Positions 1 to 7,961 are shown, numbered from the stretch's first letter. The stretch: 20,486 nucleotides of DNA from Baffinella frigidus (GCA_026770585.1 MU646734.1:259305-279790), one strand, 5' to 3'. Numbers and translations are program-made. The notes: generated by a model from the sequence alone, not told the origin.

Positions 1-81
1 GGGTTTAGGGTTTAGGGTTTAGGGTTTAGGGTTTAGGGTTTAGGGTTTAGGGTTTGGGGTTTAGGGTTTAGGGTTTAGGGT
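1..81 (+). repeat. TTTAGGG telomere-type repeat block 1
   Basis: About eleven TTTAGGG units, one changed to TTTGGGG. The G-rich strand reads 5' to 3' into the window, which is the wrong polarity for a chromosome end lying to the left (that would read CCCTAAA on this strand). It is therefore better read as interstitial telomere-type DNA, or as an internal cut of a longer array. Confidence 0.9.
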
Positions 82-117
82 TGGTCTGTCAAGGTGAAGC
101 CGAGTGAGGCAGAGGTA

Positions 118-137
118 GACATCCCCGCGGGGATGTC
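118..137. other. 20-bp perfect palindrome
   Basis: GACATCCCCGCGGGGATGTC is its own reverse complement. It sits between telomere block 1 and the first dispersed repeats. No function is apparent. Confidence 0.6.
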
Positions 138-153
138 GGGGGCGGCAACTTTC

Positions 154-219
154 GCAGACTCTTCTTAAGTTGACTGCAGACTCTTCTCAAGTTGACAGCA
201 GACTCTTCTCAAGTTGACA
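154..219 (+). repeat. 22-bp tandem repeat, 3 copies
   Basis: Units of the type GCAGACTCTTCTCAAGTTGA start at 154, 176 and 198. They look like an amplified left edge of the AAGTTGAC dispersed repeat that begins with the third copy. Confidence 0.8.
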
Positions 220-967
220 TTCTAGGTTTACGGTACACACCCGTAAACTTTCCAGCGGAAAACAGCCCGGGCTCACCAAATTGGTAACCTCAACTAGACC
301 TTGGGAGACCGGGGCGACTGGACCTTGACGAGACCGGGGGGCACGACGTGGCACAAGGCGGTACAAAAAGGTACAAGCCGGTACAAAAAGTTACTACCGT
401 CACGTCCAAATAAGCCGTCCATCTATCATATATAGGCCACACCCACAAGAATTTTCTTGACGAGACCGGGGGGCACGACGTGGCGCTCGTGCCGGGCCGT
501 TTTAGAGGGTGGCTTGGAGACTGGAAGAGAAAAAATCACTTTCGGTTGCGAAGCCGGCCGCTTCAAAAAGGCAAGGGTATACCCTTGACGATTTTGCAGA
601 AATGAGGTGGGGATAGCTACTCTCGTCGTCGGCACGAGCGCGTGGCCCACTCCTGCTCTCTCGTTGCCAGACTATCATCAAGTCGACATGCTGGGTGTAC
701 GGTACAAACCCGTCAGCTTTGGAGCAGGCACGAGCCCGGGCGCACCACACTCGTGAGCCCAAATAGACTGAGACCGTGGGCATGTCAGGGGCGGCGACGT
801 GGTACCCTCCACCTCTGTCTCAGTCGATTTGGGCTCACTAATGGGGTGAGTCCGAGCTCTTCCACGCTCCAAAGTTGACGGATTTGTACCGCGCACCCAG
901 CATGTCAACTTGAGAATAGTCTGGCAGCCGACCTTGGGGAGATCGGGGGCGGCGACGCGGCACGAGC

Positions 968-1117
968 TTATCTCAGAAAAGGGATCCTAAAATTCGTTTT
1001 CTTAAGTCAATTCCTCTGCAAATATGTCAACTTATGCGTAGAGAAAAGAATAAGTTGACGAATTTGTACAGGAATTGACTTAAGAAAACGAATTTTAGAA
1101 TCCCCTTCCTGAGATAA
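968..1117 (+). mobile_element. 150-bp MITE, copy 1
   Basis: A near-palindrome with terminal inverted repeats TTATCTCAG.../...CTGAGATAA and long inner arms (AAAATTCGTTTTCTTAAGTC on the left, its complement on the right). The direct 4-mer GAGC at 964-967 and 1118-1121 flanks it and fits a target-site duplication. A sister copy of exactly the same length lies at 5101-5250 in the opposite orientation. It has no coding capacity, so it must be non-autonomous. Confidence 0.85.
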
Positions 1118-1275
1118 GAGCGCGTCGCCCAATCCGATTAGCAAACTATTCTCAAGTTGACACTCCGGGTCCACGGTACAAATCCGTCAACTTTCGCGCG
1201 AGAAAGAGCCCTGGGGCACTAAACTGGCAAACCTAAATAAGACCTGAGGGATATCGGGGGCGGCGACGTGGCAGG

Positions 1276-1583
1276 AGCGGGTAGCCCACTGCACATCGCC
1301 CTTTTGCTCGCCCTTCTGCTCGCCCTTCTGGTCGTCGGCGTCAACTTTCGAAAGCTCTGCGCCGAAAGTGCACCCATCATCGTCAAAAGTCGGAACCATC
1401 TCCAAAAGTCGTCAACGCGCCGAAAGAGGACGTTTCCCGCGACCGCCCCTCGGGGAACCGATTGCCACCGAGGACTAGCTCTGCCACTCGAGCCTAGAAG
1501 TCTGACTATTTTAAAATAGGATTTCTTTTAGAAGTGAAGGGGGGGAAAGAAGTGTGTAGTAATTCTCACACAAATAGGGGCGT
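1276..1583. other. Non-coding spacer with a 12-bp tandem repeat
   Basis: About 300 bases without a gene I can support. Near 1297-1333 the 12-mer GCCCTTCTGCTC is repeated about three times; read on the minus strand it would give Lys-Gly-Glu-Gln repeats in a short open frame, which I regard as chance. Confidence 0.5.
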
Positions 1584-1671
1584 TTGGTCACGTTGCTCAA
1601 GTTATAAATTGAGCAACGTGACCAAGCCTGCCCGTGACTGGTACTAAATTTAACAACCCCACATTTAAAAT
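1584..1671 (+). repeat. GTTATAA-loop hairpin element, copy 1
   Basis: A perfect 17-bp stem (TTGGTCACGTTGCTCAA at 1584-1600; complement at 1609-1625) closes a loop beginning GTTATAA. The 56 bases from 1616 (CGTGACCAAGCCTGCCCGTG onward) recur at 13796-13851 with one mismatch, also behind a hairpin with the same loop but a different stem. Confidence 0.75.
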
Positions 1672-1835
1672 ACTCCCTCTTCCAGCCTCGAGTGGTGTCT
1701 CAGTGGGGTTGACAACTATTCTCAAGTTGACAGTCCGGGTGTGCGGTACAAACCCGTCAACTTTGGAGTGAAAAAGAGCCCGGGCTCACCAAATTGGTGA
1801 GCTCAAGTCGAGTGAGACAGAGCTAGGAGGCGGGC

Positions 1836-2157
1836 CCATATCTAAATCTTTTCTTTTTTTAAATCCAATGTCCTATCAGGGACCACAGTTACTGACTGCT
1901 GTACCACTCCAGGCCCTTGGGTAGGGTATTCCATGTGCGTTCTTGGAGCCGTTTGTGCGTTCTTGGAGCCGTTTGTGCGTTCTTGGAGCCGTTTTTCTGT
2001 TAAAAGATGACTTTTGAGAACCATTGTCCCAGAAAAATGACTTGTGAATACCCCCCCCTCCAGCCCTGCGTGGGGGCGGGAGGGACCTCGGCACCAGACG
2101 TCGGAAGGGTCCACCGTGACGCCCAGCTTTTCCGCCCTGCTTCAGGGCTAAATGTTT
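1836..2157. other. Non-coding spacer with a 20-bp tandem repeat
   Basis: No gene supported. The unit GTGCGTTCTTGGAGCCGTTT starts at 1935, 1955 and 1975. The end (from about 2097) contains ACGTCGGAAGGGTC and CTGCTTCAGGGCTAAA, which recur in degenerate form after telomere block 2 (about 2423-2480). Confidence 0.6.
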
Positions 2158-2390
2158 ACGGTTTAGGGTTTAGGGTTTAGGGGGTTGGGGTTTAGGGTTT
2201 AGGGTTTAGGGTTTAGGGTTTAGGGTTTAGGGTTTAGGGTTTAGGGTTTAGGGGTGACTGTTTAGGGTTTAGGGTTTAGGGTTTAGGGTTTAGGGTTTAG
2301 GGTTTAGGGTTTAGGGTTTAGGGGTAACTATTTAGGGTTTAGGGTTTAGGGTTTAGGGTTAAGGGTTTAAGGTTTAGGGTTTAGGGCATA
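2158..2390 (+). repeat. TTTAGGG telomere-type repeat block 2
   Basis: More than 25 mostly perfect TTTAGGG units, interrupted by GGGGTGACTGTTTAGGG near 2252 and GGGGTAACTATTTAGGG near 2322. The same kind of interruption (GGGGCAACTGTTTAGGG) recurs in block 3, so the blocks probably share a higher-order ancestor. Confidence 0.9.
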
Positions 2391-2427
2391 GGGTTTGGAA
2401 TTTAGGGCTGGGGGACTAAACCTGGCG
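2391..2427 (+). repeat. 37-bp unit after telomere block 2
   Basis: Starts GGGTTTGGAATTTAGGGCTG and ends AACCTGGCG. The same 37 bases recur at 3703-3739 with a few changes, again directly after a telomere-type block. The two copies bracket the AT-rich island together with block 3. Confidence 0.75.
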
Positions 2428-2519
2428 TCGGAAGAGTCGAGCGCGACGCCGGCCTCTTCCGGACTGCTTCAGGCGTAAGGGTCTCGGGTTGACAACAGTT
2501 AAAGGGTTGGTGAAACAAC

Positions 2520-2886
2520 GGGCACATCCTACAAGTAGCCCCACCCAATTTTACAAAATCGCCAAGGGCATCGCGACGATTCGGAACAGTGAATCCACCT
2601 GGATGGACACCTTGTCCATTTGTCGATGTTTTGTACATGGCATTTTTCTTACAAGTAGCCTCTTCTGTATCCCCCACTGTTAGCATGTTATAACCTTTGA
2701 CATGCCCTGAATCAATTGCCCGTATAACGGCTCTAACATTACGGCAAAAGATAGATTCACTTGCTATTTTTTTTACTTAACTACTGAACCAACGTTTAAA
2801 TTCCATTCGAATTTGCGGGGTCTCTCATTACCTGATACATTAGAAAGTGATACAGTTGCATCCTCGCTAAAAACAGTAAAGCACAT
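2520..2886 (-). pseudogene. AT-rich island: broken unknown gene B
   Basis: A possible start ATG at 2886 opens 37 codons (begins MCFTVFSEDATVSLSNVSGN) that end at TAA 2775-2773 beside a run of eight A. A -1 shift there joins a second open frame from 2776 onward (KIASESIFCRNVRAVIRAID near its start, then NAMYKTSTNGQGVHPGG). The second frame stays protein-like to about 2520 and then runs into repeat-derived sequence. I read this as one gene with a frameshift. The AT-rich leader TATCTTTACATATCTTG lies just upstream. I do not recognise the family. Composition is unlike the GC-rich surroundings, suggesting transferred or organelle-like DNA; a viral or other foreign source is only a guess. Confidence 0.5.
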
Positions 2887-2923
2887 TATTCTTTTATATG
2901 AGTACAAGATATGTAAAGATAAT

Positions 2924-3142
2924 TTATTCTACAATTTCATCATGTTCATATGGAGGGTCGATTTCCTTGTTTAACCAGTCTATAATCGAAGTATGTAATA
3001 TAAACTCCCCCGCATCAGGGAATCTTTCTTTTTTGATCGCTTGAATAATTTAGTGCATTGTTCCTTCACTTCATTCAATTACGACACCAGAGATGAAACC
3101 TTCAAAAATGGAGGTTCGATTATATATATGGGTGCTTTGAAA
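2924..3142 (-). pseudogene. AT-rich island: C-terminal fragment of unknown gene A
   Basis: Forty-one codons from 3049 to TAA 2926-2924 read as a typical acidic protein C-terminus (GEFILHTSIIDWLNKEID; last residues DEIVE). The same frame continues upstream through TGA 3073-3071 and TAA 3052-3050 into more protein-like sequence (TSIFEGFISGVVIE) up to about 3142. Two in-frame stops make it a pseudogene under the standard code. It lies 37 bases upstream of the possible start of gene B on the same strand, a spacing unusually tight for a eukaryotic nuclear genome. No family recognised. Confidence 0.45.
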
Positions 3143-3273
3143 TTACAAATACAAATACAAACGATGCCTATAGTTATGAACTCAAATGTGGCGATTTTTT
3201 AAACGATTCATTGGAATTATCCGTTGATGGTAACTATATAGCAGGAAATGGTATCTCTGAAGATATCAATTGA
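3097..3273 (+). pseudogene. AT-rich island: unknown plus-strand ORF fragment
   Basis: An open frame of 58 codons between stops at 3094-3096 and 3271-3273, with no ATG. From about 3127 it reads DYIYGCFEITNTNTNDAYSY and later SVDGNYIAGNGISED, rich in Asp/Asn/Ser/Tyr as expected of AT-rich coding DNA. A protein-like stretch in another frame (DETFKNGGSIIYMGA, about 3093-3137) suggests a frameshift near 3137. It overlaps the minus-strand fragments at both ends, so not all of these frames can be real. Family unknown. Confidence 0.4.
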
Positions 3274-3441
3274 ACAAACATGAGGAAGTAAATCGGTTAA
3301 TTTGCTTTGCATTTCTATGACATTATAATTACCCGATTCAATGGTTTTTATTATTGAAGAAGTAATTACATTATTAACATCTTCATAAACAATTTCGAAT
3401 TTATTATTTACATTTTGGGTGTTGTAAAAATCATTTCTCAT
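3217..3441 (-). pseudogene. AT-rich island: unknown 74-codon ORF
   Basis: Starts ATG 3441, begins MRNDFYNTQNVNNKFEIVYE and continues with helical, acidic sequence (SGNYNVIEMQSKLTDLLPHV). The last 19 codons overlap the plus-strand fragment in antisense, so the genuine part is probably 3441 to about 3274. Codons are strongly AT-rich, unlike every other ORF in the window. It could be a short gene or the 5' part of a truncated one. No homolog recognised. Confidence 0.4.
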
Positions 3442-3455
3442 TATCCAACTGACAC

Positions 3456-3702
3456 GGTTTGGGGTTTAGGGTTTAGGGGTTCAGGGTTTAGGGGTTCAGG
3501 GTTTAGGGGGTTAGGGGTCAGGGTTTAGGGTTTAGGGTTCAGGGTTTAGGGTTCAGGGTTTAGGATTTAGGATTTAGGGTTTAGGGGCAACTGTTTAGGG
3601 TTAAGGGGTTAGGGTTTAGGGTTTAGGGTTTAGGGTTTAGGGTTCAGGGTTTAGGGCTTAGGGTTCAGGGTTTAGGACTTAAGGTTGAGGGTTTAGGGTG
3701 TA
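3456..3702 (+). repeat. TTTAGGG telomere-type repeat block 3 (degenerate)
   Basis: TTTAGGG mixed with TTCAGGG, TTAGGGG and TTTAGGA variants and one GGGGCAACTG interruption near 3585. G-rich on the plus strand like blocks 1 and 2. Confidence 0.85.
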
Positions 3703-3739
3703 GGGTTTGGAATTTAGAGCTGAGGGACTCAACCTGGCG
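3703..3739 (+). repeat. 37-bp unit after telomere block 3
   Basis: Second copy of the 37-bp unit at 2391-2427 (GGGTTTGGAATTTAGAGCTG at its start). From 3740 to 3903 the sequence is GC-rich and I see nothing else in it. Confidence 0.7.
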
Positions 3740-3903
3740 CGGCGGTGGGTAGTAAGGGTCAGGTGGAGAATGCCAGCCGTCCACGTGGACGGGATCGAGA
3801 TCGAAAGCACAAACACCCCCAGCTTCCCCGGGGCACGAGCGTCGCCGGCAGGGTGGAGCGCGCGCGGCCCCTGCTTCAGGCCAGAAAGTCAACATTCATA
3901 GGC

Positions 3904-4043
3904 TAACGGACTAAAAGTGGGGTAGTTAGGCCTACGGTATTGACTACGGTAGGCCGTAGGGGCCTAGGGGGGCTCCTACGAAAAACCCTACGGCCTACCG
4001 TAGGTAATACCGTAGGCCTAACTACCCCATTTTTAGTCCGTTA
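3904..4043. mobile_element. Palindromic element family B, copy 1
   Basis: A 140-bp inverted repeat. Left arm TAACGGACTAAAAGTGGGGT then AGTTAGGCCTACGGTATTG; the right arm is its near-perfect complement ending TTTTTAGTCCGTTA. It is bounded by TA on both sides, which would fit a TA target-site duplication. The inside is rich in CCTACGG/CCGTAGG. No ORF. Confidence 0.8.
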
Positions 4044-4101
4044 CCCTGATAACATGTCTGCTGCCTGTCACGCCGGGCGTGGCCGCCATGTGTTCATAGG
4101 A

Positions 4102-4250
4102 CAATGGACCAAAAATGGGGTAGTTAGGCCTACGGAATTGCCTACCGCAGGCCGTAGGGCTCCTATGACCAAAAAGTCCTAGGATTTTGGCCTACAGTAG
4201 GAGGTCCTAGGCAATACCGTAGGCCTAACTACCCCATTTTTGGTCCATTA
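4102..4250. mobile_element. Palindromic element family B, copy 2
   Basis: About 149 bp. Arms run AATGGACCAAAAATGGGGTA and the complement ending TTTTTGGTCCATTA. Compared with copy 1 both arms carry the same substitutions (GGACC for GGACT). The interior adds ATGACCAAAAAGTCCTAGGA, also found inverted in copy 3. Confidence 0.8.
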
Positions 4251-4430
4251 CCCTATTAGTGGTGATGTTGGTGCCACCACGCCCAGGGACGTCCCCAGGT
4301 CGCCGAGCGGGGGGGCGGGGGGGGTCCCCTACATCAGGTGAACGATTCAGATGGGAGAGAGAGAGAGGCCTCTGTGGATGCCGACACGGCGGGCCCGCCG
4401 TGTTTTCCACGGTTAGGGGTTTCATCTGAA
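4251..4430. other. Non-coding spacer with a 20-bp palindrome
   Basis: GC-rich sequence with G runs and a perfect palindrome ACACGGCGGGCCCGCCGTGT at 4384-4403. No gene supported. Confidence 0.5.
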
Positions 4431-4578
4431 AAGCTAATGCCAGCGAGGTACTTAGAGCCTACGGATTGCCTACGGCAGGAGCCCCCCTCCTACGACTTTT
4501 AAAGACTTTTTGGTTTTAAACTTCGTAGGAGGAGGGGGGGTTCCTACCGTAGGCTAAGGGGTCCGCTGGCGTTAGCTT
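4431..4578. mobile_element. Palindromic element family D
   Basis: Inverted repeat of 148 bp: AAGCTAATGCCAGCG at the left end, CGCTGGCGTTAGCTT at the right end, then GCCTACGG/CCGTAGGC and CTCCTACGA/TCGTAGGAG pairs further in. It shares CCTACGG-type cores with family B but has different ends. No ORF. Confidence 0.75.
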
Positions 4579-4670
4579 GTGGCATTAGTTTAGACTCCCC
4601 GCTTGGCCAGGTCGGTTCGCGGCGCCGCAAGGGGGGGGGGGGGGGGTGCCCTGCATCCCATGAGAAGGTG

Positions 4671-4791
4671 TACAGGGGTACCTCGCTCATAAGAAAGCGT
4701 CTCCTCCTAGGAACCTACAGTAGGACCATGCCTAGGGCCCTATGGTGATTCTAGGGGGGTGGGCGTTTCTTATGAGCGAGGTGCCCCTGTA
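4671..4791 (+). mobile_element. Palindromic element family C, copy 1 (121 bp)
   Basis: Ends TACAGGGGTACCTCGCTCAT and the matching complement ATGAGCGAGGTGCCCCTGTA. A copy of exactly the same length lies at 17061-17181 with its interior in the opposite orientation. Confidence 0.85.
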
Positions 4792-5100
4792 GGGTTGAGT
4801 ACGGGGTGTTCATAACCTGTGTTACACCCCAAACCCTGGACCATTCCCTTCTAGGGAGCGACCTTTGCTGGGACTAACACGGCTGACGTGTACCCCCCCC
4901 CCCACTGAGGCTGTGTCTGAGCAGGGCACTGGGGGCCTGATGTGATCCGAAAGGAAGCATGGCCTTTCTGCAGGATAAGTTCCAGCGTCCGCCTATGTTG
5001 GGAGCTCGAAGAACCTAACGGACCTAACGGATGAAGGGCGCGGCGGGCGTCCGCTATCAGATGGTGGATTCGTTCCAGACATGAGAGGCTACCGCGAAAT
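4792..5100 (+). other. Spacer containing a decayed SINE-like copy
   Basis: No gene. About 4943-5035 is a degenerate copy of the SINE-like repeat seen at 12691-12872 and elsewhere (ATCCGAAAGGAAGCATGGCC, TATGTTGGGAGC, then CCTAACGGACCTAACGGA in place of the usual CCTAAAGGA tail). A run of C lies near 4897-4907. Confidence 0.55.
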
Positions 5101-5250
5101 TTGTCTCAAAAAAGGAGTTGTAAAACACGTTTTCTCAAGTCAATTCCCTTTGAAATATGTTAACTTATTCTTTTCTCTACGCATAAGTTGACATATTTGA
5201 AGGGGAAGTGACTTAAGAAAACGAGTTTTAGAACTCCTTTTCAGAGATAA
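5101..5250 (-). mobile_element. 150-bp MITE, copy 2
   Basis: Same family as 968-1117, same length, interior inverted (the TTCTTTTCTCTACGCATAAG segment is the complement of copy 1). Ends TTGTCTC/GAGATAA. Flanked by AAAT at 5097-5100 and 5251-5254, a 4-bp direct duplication of different sequence from that of copy 1, as expected of independent insertions. Confidence 0.85.
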
Positions 5251-5427
5251 AAATGGTCTCGACAGGCCTGGCGACGGCACGGGGCGCACACTACGCGTGT
5301 AGCGTGCGCGGGAGCTCGAGGTCACGTGACCACGAGGTCCACCTCAGACAAGGTGGACCTAGAGAACCCTCAACCCTCACCCTAGGGGGAACCTGTTGGG
5401 TGCGCTTGAGCGGATCTACGCCCCGTC
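5251..5427. other. Spacer with short dyads
   Basis: Contains the palindrome GGTCACGTGACC near 5320 and a hairpin AGGTCCACCT (5335-5344) / AGGTGGACCT (5351-5360). GGGTGCGCTTGAG at 5398 recurs near 5700 and 5801. No gene supported. Confidence 0.5.
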
Positions 5428-5576
5428 GATCTCATATGGAAACACTTTTTATTTTTAAAAAATCGGTCATGAAATTTACTACACATAACGATTTTCACTA
5501 GTAATATTAAAGCAAACGTGTAGAAATTTTCATTGAAATCGAGTTTTTTAAATTCAAAGTGTTTTCACATTAGATC
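5428..5576. mobile_element. AT-rich palindromic element family L
   Basis: Imperfect inverted repeat of about 149 bp with ends GATCTCATATGGAAACAC and GTGTTTTCACATTAGATC. The interior carries ATGAAATTTACTACACA (5469-5485), a core also found in the palindromes at 9556-9731 and 19731-19936. AT-rich, no ORF. Confidence 0.7.
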
Positions 5577-5817
5577 TACTGGGTGCGATCGACGCGGCGT
5601 GTGCTTTCGGGTCTAGCGTCTACGCCTTCACCGCCGCCCCCACGGGGACCCGTTATGGGCGTACGGTTTGGGGGTGTAGGGGTTTAGGGGGGGTCTCTTG
5701 GGTGCACTTGAGGGGGTCTGGCCCTAAATAACGCCTGCACAACCCCTCACCCTACACCCTTCACAGTTGTCAGTAACCCTACACCCAGGGGGAACGTGAT
5801 GGGTGCGCTTGAGCGGG
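5577..5817. other. GC-rich spacer
   Basis: No gene seen. It holds two of the dispersed GGGTGCGCTTGAG-type pieces (near 5700 and 5801) and short telomere-like fragments. Confidence 0.4.
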
Positions 5818-6125
5818 TTTAGGGTGTAGGTGCTTTAGGGCTTAGGGGTTTAGGGTATAGGATGGAGACTTAGGGCTTAGGGGCTTAGGGTGGGCTTAGG
5901 GTTTAGGGCTTAGGGGTTTAGGGCTTAGGGGTTTCGGGTGTAGGATGGAGAGGGGTTTAGGGTGTAGGATGGAGGCTTAGGTGCTTTAGGGCTTAGAGGT
6001 TTAGGGTGTAGGATTGAGAGGAGGCTGCGGGGTTTAGGGTGTAGGATGGAGGCTTAGGTGCTTTAGGGCTTAGAGGTTTAGGGTGTAGGATTGAGAGGAG
6101 GCTGCGGGGTGTAGGGTGTAGGATG
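5818..6125 (+). repeat. Degenerate telomere-like array with a 77-bp higher-order repeat
   Basis: Mixed GGGTTTAGG, GGGCTTAGG and GGGTGTAGGATGGAG units. From 5971 a 77-bp composite unit (begins GGAGGCTTAGGTGCTTTAGG) is repeated at 6048 with few changes, so telomere-like variants are being amplified as longer blocks. Confidence 0.75.
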
Positions 6126-6209
6126 GAAACCTGGTTGGTGCGCTGGAGGGGGGCCTGGCGCGCGTTGATCTTGGCCTCCTCCTTCTCTGGCACCACCTGC
6201 GTCAGGGTC

Positions 6210-6315
6210 AGGGTCAGGCCTTCAGTCTTCAGTCTTCAGTCTTCAGGGTTCAGTGTTCAGTGTCCAGTGTTCAGTGTTCAGTGTTCAGTGTTCAGGGTTC
6301 AGGGTTCAGAGTTCG
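6210..6315 (+). repeat. TTCAGTG variant heptamer array
   Basis: Consecutive 7-mers CTTCAGT, GTTCAGT and GTTCAGG. The spacing keeps the 7-bp telomere register but the sequence is not TTTAGGG. Confidence 0.75.
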
Positions 6316-6374
6316 GGGGTTCGGGGATGGGGATGGAGGCCTCCACACCTTCGCTGCACCACCTGCACATCCCA

Positions 6375-6505
6375 ATAGTTAGGCCTACGGCATTGCCTAT
6401 GACCTCCTACTGTAGGGCAAAATCCTAGGACTTTTTGGTCATAGGAGCCCTACGGCCTACGGTAGGCAGTTCCGTAAGCCTAACTACCCCATTTTTAGTC
6501 CGTTA
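6375..6505. mobile_element. Palindromic element family B, copy 3 (left end lost)
   Basis: Begins inside the left arm (ATAGTTAGGCCTACGG) and ends with the complete right arm (CCATTTTTAGTCCGTTA). The outer left arm is missing, so this copy is truncated. Confidence 0.75.
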
Positions 6506-6771
6506 GCCTACGAACACCCCAAACCTGTCCAGTCAACCGGCGTACCACACAGTGGCCTTCCACTGAAATTTCGCCCGAAAGTCCGGTAGTAATTTCGGTT
6601 AATGACATGTCTTTTGTACCGAGCAATTCTGAATTGGTACCACGAAAGGGAGCGATCTGCGAAGGCCAATGTGTGGGGGGGACTCTGGGCGTGCCGGCAC
6701 GACTCTCGACGAGAGGTACGCGCACGGTGCATCATGCCCCGCACCCCCGTCCTCGTCCTCGTTCCTTCACC
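6506..6771. other. No gene seen
   Basis: Mixed-composition spacer. A part near 6545-6670 resembles, in inverted orientation and with many differences, sequence near 8797-8900 (shared TCTGCGAAG and GTGTGG), hinting at a decayed larger repeat. Confidence 0.3.
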
Positions 6772-6895
6772 GACTATTCTCAAGTCGCCATGCTGCGTTT
6801 GCGGTACAAATCCGTCAACGTTTCCGCTCCAAGGCGCCCGCCCGGGCTCACCAAACTGGCGAGCCCGAATAGACAGACACAGAGGTAGAAGCTCT
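6772..6895 (+). repeat. AAGTTGAC dispersed repeat, copy 6
   Basis: CTATTCTCAAGTCGCCATGC, then GCGGTACAAATCCGTCAAC, then GCCCGGGCTCACCAAACTGG, in the same order as the cluster at 205-1835. Confidence 0.7.
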
Positions 6896-7000
6896 GACCT
6901 TGCCGTTGCGGGCGCGGTGGATGAAGCCCCGCATGCCCGTCCGCGTGCCCCGCCCCCCCGAATACTCGGGCGCGTCGTGCGTCCGGTACCGCTTGCCTGC

Positions 7001-7038
<38 letters not shown>

Positions 7039-7201
7039 GAGCGAGGACACCGGTGCGCCTTGCGTTTAGAAAGCGGTGGGGGGGTGCGGTGAGAAAGCGG
7101 TGGGGGGTAGCGTTGAGGGAGGGGGGTTGGGGGCCAGGCTTCGCAGGGTTCCCTGAGAACCCGAGAACCCGCCCGAAACCTCCGGGAGGTTCTCCTCCCG
7201 C
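6896..7201. other. Spacer with a (GA)n microsatellite
   Basis: A GA dinucleotide run at 7001-7042 accounts for the Ser/Leu- and Arg/Glu-rich open frames here. A G-rich piece AGAAAGCGGTGGGG is repeated near 7068 and 7091. No gene supported. Confidence 0.7.
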
Positions 7202-7295
7202 ACAAACTACTAGTAAAACTAAAACATCCTGGTACAAACCCATAGTAAAACGGTGGATGTTACACCCTGGGCAGGGCCGGCAGTACACAGACGCG
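7202..7295 (+). repeat. 94-bp inverted repeat, left arm
   Basis: Reverse complement of 8646-8739 with only two differences by eye over 94 bases. Contains CAGGGCCGGCAGTACACAGA. The 1.35 kb between the arms holds variant telomere arrays and exon-like fragments. From 7296 to 7437 I see no feature. Confidence 0.9.
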
Positions 7296-7437
7296 TGTGT
7301 CTGGATCCGCGTGTCTGCGGCGGGGGGTACCGTCTACGGTCAACGTTTAGGGTTGGCGTTGAATGTGGGGGGTTGGGCGTCGGGGTTCTCAGAGTTTGGG
7401 GTCGACTGTTTGGGGGGTAGGGTCTTGCATTGAGAGT

Positions 7438-7655
7438 TTCGGGTTCCGGGTTTCGGGTTTCGGGTTTCGGGTTTCGGGTTTCGGGTTAAGGGTTTAGGGT
7501 TTGGGGTTTAGAAATTAGGGGTTAAGGCTTAAGGGTTAGGGGTGAGGGGTTAGGGGTTAGCGGTGAGGAGTTAGGGGTTAAGGGTTGGGGGTTAGGGGTT
7601 AGGGGTTAGGGGTTAGGGGTTAGGGGTTAGGGTTTAGGGGTCAGGGGTTAGGGGG
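7438..7655 (+). repeat. Variant telomere arrays TTTCGGG and TTAGGGG
   Basis: About six uniform TTTCGGG units (7440-7486), then TTTAGGG, then a run of GGGGTTA units (about 7585-7640). Each sub-array is homogeneous for its own one-base variant of TTTAGGG. Confidence 0.85.
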
Positions 7656-7665
7656 ATCTGCCCCA

Positions 7666-7734
7666 GGTGTGGCGTACCGGCGACAAGGAAGACCTTCTCG
7701 GTGGGATCGACCACCCCGAAGCCCCCCTGGTTCA
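7666..7734 (-). pseudogene. Exon-like fragment, copy 1 of a 69-bp direct repeat
   Basis: Identical to 7887-7955 except for three bases. Read on the minus strand it encodes NQGGFGVVDPTEKVFLVAGT; two of the three differences are synonymous and the third is Leu/Phe. The frame extends upstream as FTSLPAGLSRRV to a stop near 7790. CCAG precedes GGGGGC and GGTAC follows, so splice sites are possible but not shown. No family recognised; other frames are also open. Confidence 0.4.
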
Positions 7735-7886
7735 CCCGCCGGGACAGCCCCGCCGGCAGGCTCGTGAACGCCCGCGTGACCGGTCACGCGGACGCCGAAG
7801 CCAGACGGTCGGTCGTGACTGCCTTGCGTGTTCCTAGCAAGGTTCAGGGCTTTGTCCAGGGTGCAGGTTGGGGGTTGGGGGTTTCG

Positions 7887-7955
7887 GGTGTGGAGTACCG
7901 GCGACAAAGAAGACCTTCTCGGTAGGATCGACCACCCCGAAGCCCCCCTGGTTCA
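7887..7955 (-). pseudogene. Exon-like fragment, copy 2 of a 69-bp direct repeat
   Basis: Same 69 bases as 7666-7734, with Phe for Leu in the putative peptide. On both sides it runs into telomere-like DNA, so if it was ever an exon it is now isolated. The 150 bases between the copies show nothing else recognisable. Confidence 0.4.
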
Positions 7956-7961
7956 AGGTTC

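Larger units (their letters stand above)
205..1835. repeat. Cluster of AAGTTGAC dispersed repeats (five copies)
   Basis: About 120-bp units recur at roughly 205-345 (+), 664-800 (+), 822-920 (-), 1147-1275 (+) and 1714-1835 (+). Each starts near CTATTCTCAAGTTGAC, has a GGTACAAA core, then CCGTCAACTTTGGAG, then GAGCCCGGGCTCACCAAA. Several end in a tail rich in GACCGGGGGGCACGACGTGG; extra copies of that tail lie near 320-355 and 455-490. The ends of the first third of the unit are inverted (AAGTTGAC/GTCAACTT, e.g. 1724-1731 and 1756-1763), so it can form a hairpin. No ORF is conserved among copies. This is an unclassified dispersed repeat. Confidence 0.75.

Noticed and set aside
1-81. True chromosome end at the left edge
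   Set aside because: Polarity is inverted for a left terminus; a capped left end should read CCCTAAA on the plus strand.
6508-7433. Several overlapping 130-180-codon ORFs on both strands
   Set aside because: They depend on the GA microsatellite at 7001-7042 and GC-rich DNA; Ser/Leu or Arg/Glu runs, mutually overlapping, no conserved motif.
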